Positions 61,478 through 64,000 of a stretch of 64,000 nucleotides of DNA are shown here, in pieces (position 1 is the stretch's first letter; the number at the start of each line of letters is the position of its first letter). The stretch comes from Amycolatopsis deserti (GTDB lineage Bacteria; Actinomycetota; Actinomycetes; Mycobacteriales; Pseudonocardiaceae): the NCBI RefSeq assembly GCF_014653945.1, contig NZ_BNAU01000001.1:1-64000 (forward strand). The letters are read 5' to 3'. The notes under the pieces are model-generated. The model did not search any database and was not told where the DNA came from. It saw only the letters and a list, made by a program, of their open reading frames with translations. A program made the translations under genes and the position numbers.

Positions 61478-61810
61478 GTGGACGAAGAAGTCATTCCCAT
61501 TCTGCGCGTCGAGGACGCCGCGGCGGCGGTCGCCTGGTATGAGCGGCTGGGCTTCGCCAAGCAGTGGGAACACCGCTTCGAGCCGGGACTTCCGGCGTTC
61601 GTCGAGGTCGCCCGCGGCGGAATGCGGTTGTTCTTGTCCGAGCACACGGGCGATGCCCGTCCGGACACGCTGGTCTACCTGCGCGTCCGGGATGTCGACG
61701 CCATCGCCGCCGAGTTCGGCGTGCGGGCGGAGGACGTTCCGTGGGCGCGGGAAATCGAGCTGCGCGACCCGGACGGCAACCGGCTGCGGATCGGCACCCC
61801 GGTGGAGTGA
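61478..61810 (+). CDS. VOC-superfamily (glyoxalase/bleomycin-resistance-like) protein
   Basis: 110 residues from GTG 61478. Paired beta-alpha-beta-beta-beta modules: PILRVEDAAAAVAWYERLGF and FVEVARGGMRLFLSEH, then DTLVYLRVRDVDAI and REIELRDPDGNRLRIGTP. It resembles small bleomycin-resistance/dihydroxybiphenyl-dioxygenase-fold proteins whose substrate is often unknown. It lies 56 bases past RidA and converges with PaaX. Confidence 0.88.
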   Translation: MDEEVIPILRVEDAAAAVAWYERLGFAKQWEHRFEPGLPAFVEVARGGMRLFLSEHTGDARPDTLVYLRVRDVDAIAAEFGVRAEDVPWAREIELRDPDGNRLRIGTPVE

Positions 61811-61840
61811 CCGGAGAAGAACCGCCCCGGCTCACCACGA

Positions 61841-62689
61841 CTACCGCGCGAGCAGGGGCTCCACGTAGTCGTGCGCCGGTCCGGCTAGCCGGCGTCGTAG
61901 CTCGAAGAACGTGTCCGCCGCGCGGAGGCCGATCCAGCCGGCCGGAAGCACCTCCAGCGGGAGCCCCGGCTCGAGGTAGGGCAGCCGCCGCCAGTCGGTC
62001 AGCGCGTGGACGTAGTCGGCGAACGCCTGGGCCCCGTCGAGGCGGCGGCGTCGCCGGTAGCGGGCCAGCACCGGCTCGTGGCGGGCCAGGAACGTCTCGT
62101 ACAGCTCGTGCAGCCGCCGCAGGTCCCACCACTCCCGCACCCGCTCCGCGGTCCCGGCGAACCCCACGTGGTCGGCGTGGAACAGCTCGACGTAGGGATC
62201 CAGGCCCTGCCGCACCAGCGCCTCCCGCGTCTCGCCGAGCAGGTGCGCCGGCGCGATCCACACCCCCGACGACACCGTGCCGAACCCGAGCCAGGACAGC
62301 CGCGAGCGCAGCTGGTGCCGTTTGTCGCGCTCGGACTCCGGCACGCTGAACACCGCCATCAGCCAGCCCTCACCGGCGTCGGCCCGGCGGCGCTCGAAGA
62401 TGCGGCGGTCGCCCTCGTCCAGGATCTCGCGCGCGGTGGCGGACAGCTCGTACCCGGCGGCCCCGCCGACCTTCGCCGCCGTCAGCAGCCCGCGCCGCTT
62501 GAGCCGGAAGACCGCGGACCGCACGGCCGGCTCGTCCACCCCGCAGTGCGCCAGCAGCTGGATCAGCGCGGCGACGCTCATCCAGCCGCCCGCCTCGCGG
62601 GCGTAGAGCCCGTAGACGGTGACGATCAGCGCGCGCGGCTGCTGCCCACGCCCGTTGTTCTCGTCCGCACCGGTGGCCACGGCAGTCAC
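61841..62689 (-). CDS. PaaX-family transcriptional repressor
   Basis: 282 residues from GTG 62689. The N-terminal winged helix (RALIVTVYGLYAREAGGWMSVAALIQLLAHCGVDEPAVRSAVFRLKRRGLL, residues about 14-65) and the PaaX C-terminal domain (GWLMAVFSVPESERDKRHQLRSRLSWLGFG) are both visible. PaaX proteins repress aromatic-acid operons until the CoA thioester binds. It is divergent from the aryl-CoA-ligase-like gene, which it probably controls. Confidence 0.93.
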   Translation of the reverse strand: MTAVATGADENNGRGQQPRALIVTVYGLYAREAGGWMSVAALIQLLAHCGVDEPAVRSAVFRLKRRGLLTAAKVGGAAGYELSATAREILDEGDRRIFERRRADAGEGWLMAVFSVPESERDKRHQLRSRLSWLGFGTVSSGVWIAPAHLLGETREALVRQGLDPYVELFHADHVGFAGTAERVREWWDLRRLHELYETFLARHEPVLARYRRRRRLDGAQAFADYVHALTDWRRLPYLEPGLPLEVLPAGWIGLRAADTFFELRRRLAGPAHDYVEPLLAR

Positions 62690-62774
62690 TTTAACCTGCA
62701 CCGCGGCGGCCTCCCCGGCTACATCATTTCTATCGCTGTCTTGACTACCGTCACCAAAAGAGAATGATTGGGGT

Positions 62775-64000
62775 ATGACTCTCCAGGGTTCCGCGCACGC
62801 CGACACGTTCTGCCGGGACAACCTGCCGCCCCGGCACCTGTGGCCGGAGTTCCTGGAGGAACTGCCCGAGCTGCGTTACCCGCCGCGGCTCAACTGCGGC
62901 GTCGAACTCCTCGACGCGGTCATCGAGCGGTTCGGGCCGGACCGCCCGTGCCTGCTCACGCCGGACGGCGAAACCTGGACCTACGGCCAGTTGCGGGACC
63001 AGGTCGATCGCCTCGCGTGGGTGCTCACCGAGCAGCTCGGCGTGATCCCCGGGCACCGGGTCCTGCTGCGCGGCCCGAACACCCCTGCGCTGGCCGCCTG
63101 CTGGCTGGCCGTGATGAAGGCCGGCGCCGTCGCGGTGGCGACGATGCCCCTGCTGCGGGCCGGGGAGCTGACCGCGATCGCCCGGATCGGCGCGATCAAC
63201 CTCGCGCTGTGCGACGCGCGGTTCGACGACGAACTCGCCGCGGCCGACCTGGGTGGCGCGCCGGTGGTCCGCTACGGGGGAGCGGGACCGGACGACCTGA
63301 TGGCCCGCGCGCGGGCCGTGCCGGGCGGGTTCACCGCGGTCGACACCGCCGCCGACGACGTCGCGCTGCTGGCGTTCACGTCGGGCACCACGGGACGGCC
63401 GAAGGCGACCATGCATTTCCACCGCGACGTCCTCGCCATCACCGACACCTTCTCCCGGCACGTCCTGCGGCCGCGCCCGGACGACGTCTTCACCGGAACC
63501 CCGCCGCTGGCCTTCACCTTCGGCCTCGGCGGCCTGCTGGTGTTCCCGCTGCGCGCCGGCGCCGCCACGCTCCTGATCGAAAAGGCGACCCCGGACCAGC
63601 TCGCCGACGCCATCGAGGCCCACGACGTGTCCGTGTGCTTCACCGCCCCCACCGCTTACCGCGCGATGCTGCGGTCGAACCGGGTCCGCGCACTGGGCAA
63701 GCTGCGCCGCGCGGTGTCGGCGGGGGAGCACCTGCCGGAGGCGACGTGGCGCGCGGTGCACGAGGCGACCGGCCTGCGCCTGATCGACGGCATCGGTTCG
63801 ACCGAGATGCTGCACATCTTCGTCTCCGCCGCCGACGACGACATCCGGCCCGGCGCCACCGGCCGCGCCGTGCCCGGATACCGCGCCGCCGTGCTCGGCG
63901 AACACGGCGAACCGCTGCCGCCCGGCACCCCGGGGCGGCTGGCGGTGAAAGGACCCACCGGCTGCCGGTACCTCGCCGACGACCGCCAGGCCGCCTACGT
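62775..64000 (+). CDS. Aminobenzoate/benzoate-CoA-ligase-like enzyme (3' end outside window)
   Basis: Visible are 408 codons of an ANL ligase: phosphate loop FTSGTTGRPKA, HFHRDVLAITDTFSRHVL, GIGSTEMLHIFVS and ATGRAVPGYRAAV, all typical of 2-aminobenzoate/benzoate-CoA ligases. N-terminal DTFCRDNLPPRHLWP is also common there. With PaaX, RidA, acyl-CoA dehydrogenase and hydratase upstream it suggests aerobic degradation of an aromatic acid as its CoA ester. The A-loop motif TGD and the hinge are beyond the window. Confidence 0.9.
   Translation, partial: MTLQGSAHADTFCRDNLPPRHLWPEFLEELPELRYPPRLNCGVELLDAVIERFGPDRPCLLTPDGETWTYGQLRDQVDRLAWVLTEQLGVIPGHRVLLRGPNTPALAACWLAVMKAGAVAVATMPLLRAGELTAIARIGAINLALCDARFDDELAAADLGGAPVVRYGGAGPDDLMARARAVPGGFTAVDTAADDVALLAFTSGTTGRPKATMHFHRDVLAITDTFSRHVLRPRPDDVFTGTPPLAFTFGLGGLLVFPLRAGAATLLIEKATPDQLADAIEAHDVSVCFTAPTAYRAMLRSNRVRALGKLRRAVSAGEHLPEATWRAVHEATGLRLIDGIGSTEMLHIFVSAADDDIRPGATGRAVPGYRAAVLGEHGEPLPPGTPGRLAVKGPTGCRYLADDRQAAY

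Overview
The window is very GC-rich, with tightly packed and often overlapping genes, GTG and occasional TTG starts, many TetR regulators, Sua5 and SigJ/ECF41-type genes, and catabolic acyl-CoA modules. It looks like the chromosome of a soil actinomycete, plausibly Pseudonocardiaceae such as Amycolatopsis (inferred from style and gene content, not proven). No phage, insertion sequence, CRISPR array or replication origin was seen.

Region 1 (1-6.9 kb) is a copper-response locus. It holds the end of a DHA2 efflux pump, a VanW-domain envelope protein, and the minus-strand operon csoR - copZ - secreted His-rich protein - copA. Five CsoR-like boxes (consensus close to ATACCC-N5-GGGTAT) occur, two of them in front of the efflux pump. 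A decayed carboxymuconolactone decarboxylase lies behind two boxes.

Region 2 (6.9-23.2 kb) is the most striking part: a predicted amine catabolic island. A divergent pair of operons encodes an APC permease, a Baeyer-Villiger-type flavoprotein, an HSL-type hydrolase and an amine oxidase on one side. The other side encodes an SCP2-like protein, a glutamine-synthetase-like gamma-glutamyl ligase, a gamma-glutamyl amidohydrolase, a fused acyl-CoA ligase/enoyl-CoA hydratase, a zinc alcohol dehydrogenase and an aldehyde dehydrogenase. A TetR regulator, a membrane protein and a PuuB-like FAD oxidase follow. The set contains counterparts of PuuP, PuuA, PuuB, PuuC and PuuD combined with ring-opening and CoA-activating enzymes. 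Both divergent promoter regions carry the same 12-mer TGATTAAGTCAA and the 8-mer GACTAACT, which suggests one regulon.

Region 3 (23.2-41.8 kb) is mixed. It has a response regulator beside a broken histidine kinase, a broken lipoprotein hydrolase, an SDR/TetR pair, a fasciclin lipoprotein, a SorA-like molybdopterin enzyme, a dienelactone-hydrolase-like protein, Sua5 and a YigZ/IMPACT protein. It continues with a Phd/VapC toxin-antitoxin pair, an ECF41 sigma factor with its NDH-2-like flavoprotein, a TetR/epoxide-hydrolase pair, a three-gene set (membrane protein, cupin, mini sigma-4-like protein), a large LuxR regulator and two tandem DUF190 proteins.

Region 4 (41.8-42.5 kb) is non-coding. 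It contains a terminator, a possible promoter and three tRNA-like remnants.

Region 5 (42.5-58.2 kb) is a second catabolic regulon. It has a CaiB-type CoA-transferase, two serine hydrolases, a TetR, an amidohydrolase-fold protein, two SDRs, an Ltp-type thiolase, a Liv-type ABC importer (with LivM fused to LivG) and an acyl-CoA synthetase. Six palindromes resembling TATGAACGTTCATA sit at its promoters and probably bind the TetR encoded at 46861.

Region 6 (58.3-64 kb) holds acyl-CoA dehydrogenase, enoyl-CoA hydratase, SDR, RidA-like, VOC protein, PaaX regulator and the start of an aminobenzoate-CoA-ligase-like gene. It resembles an aerobic aromatic acyl-CoA (possibly 2-aminobenzoyl-CoA) pathway that continues past the window.
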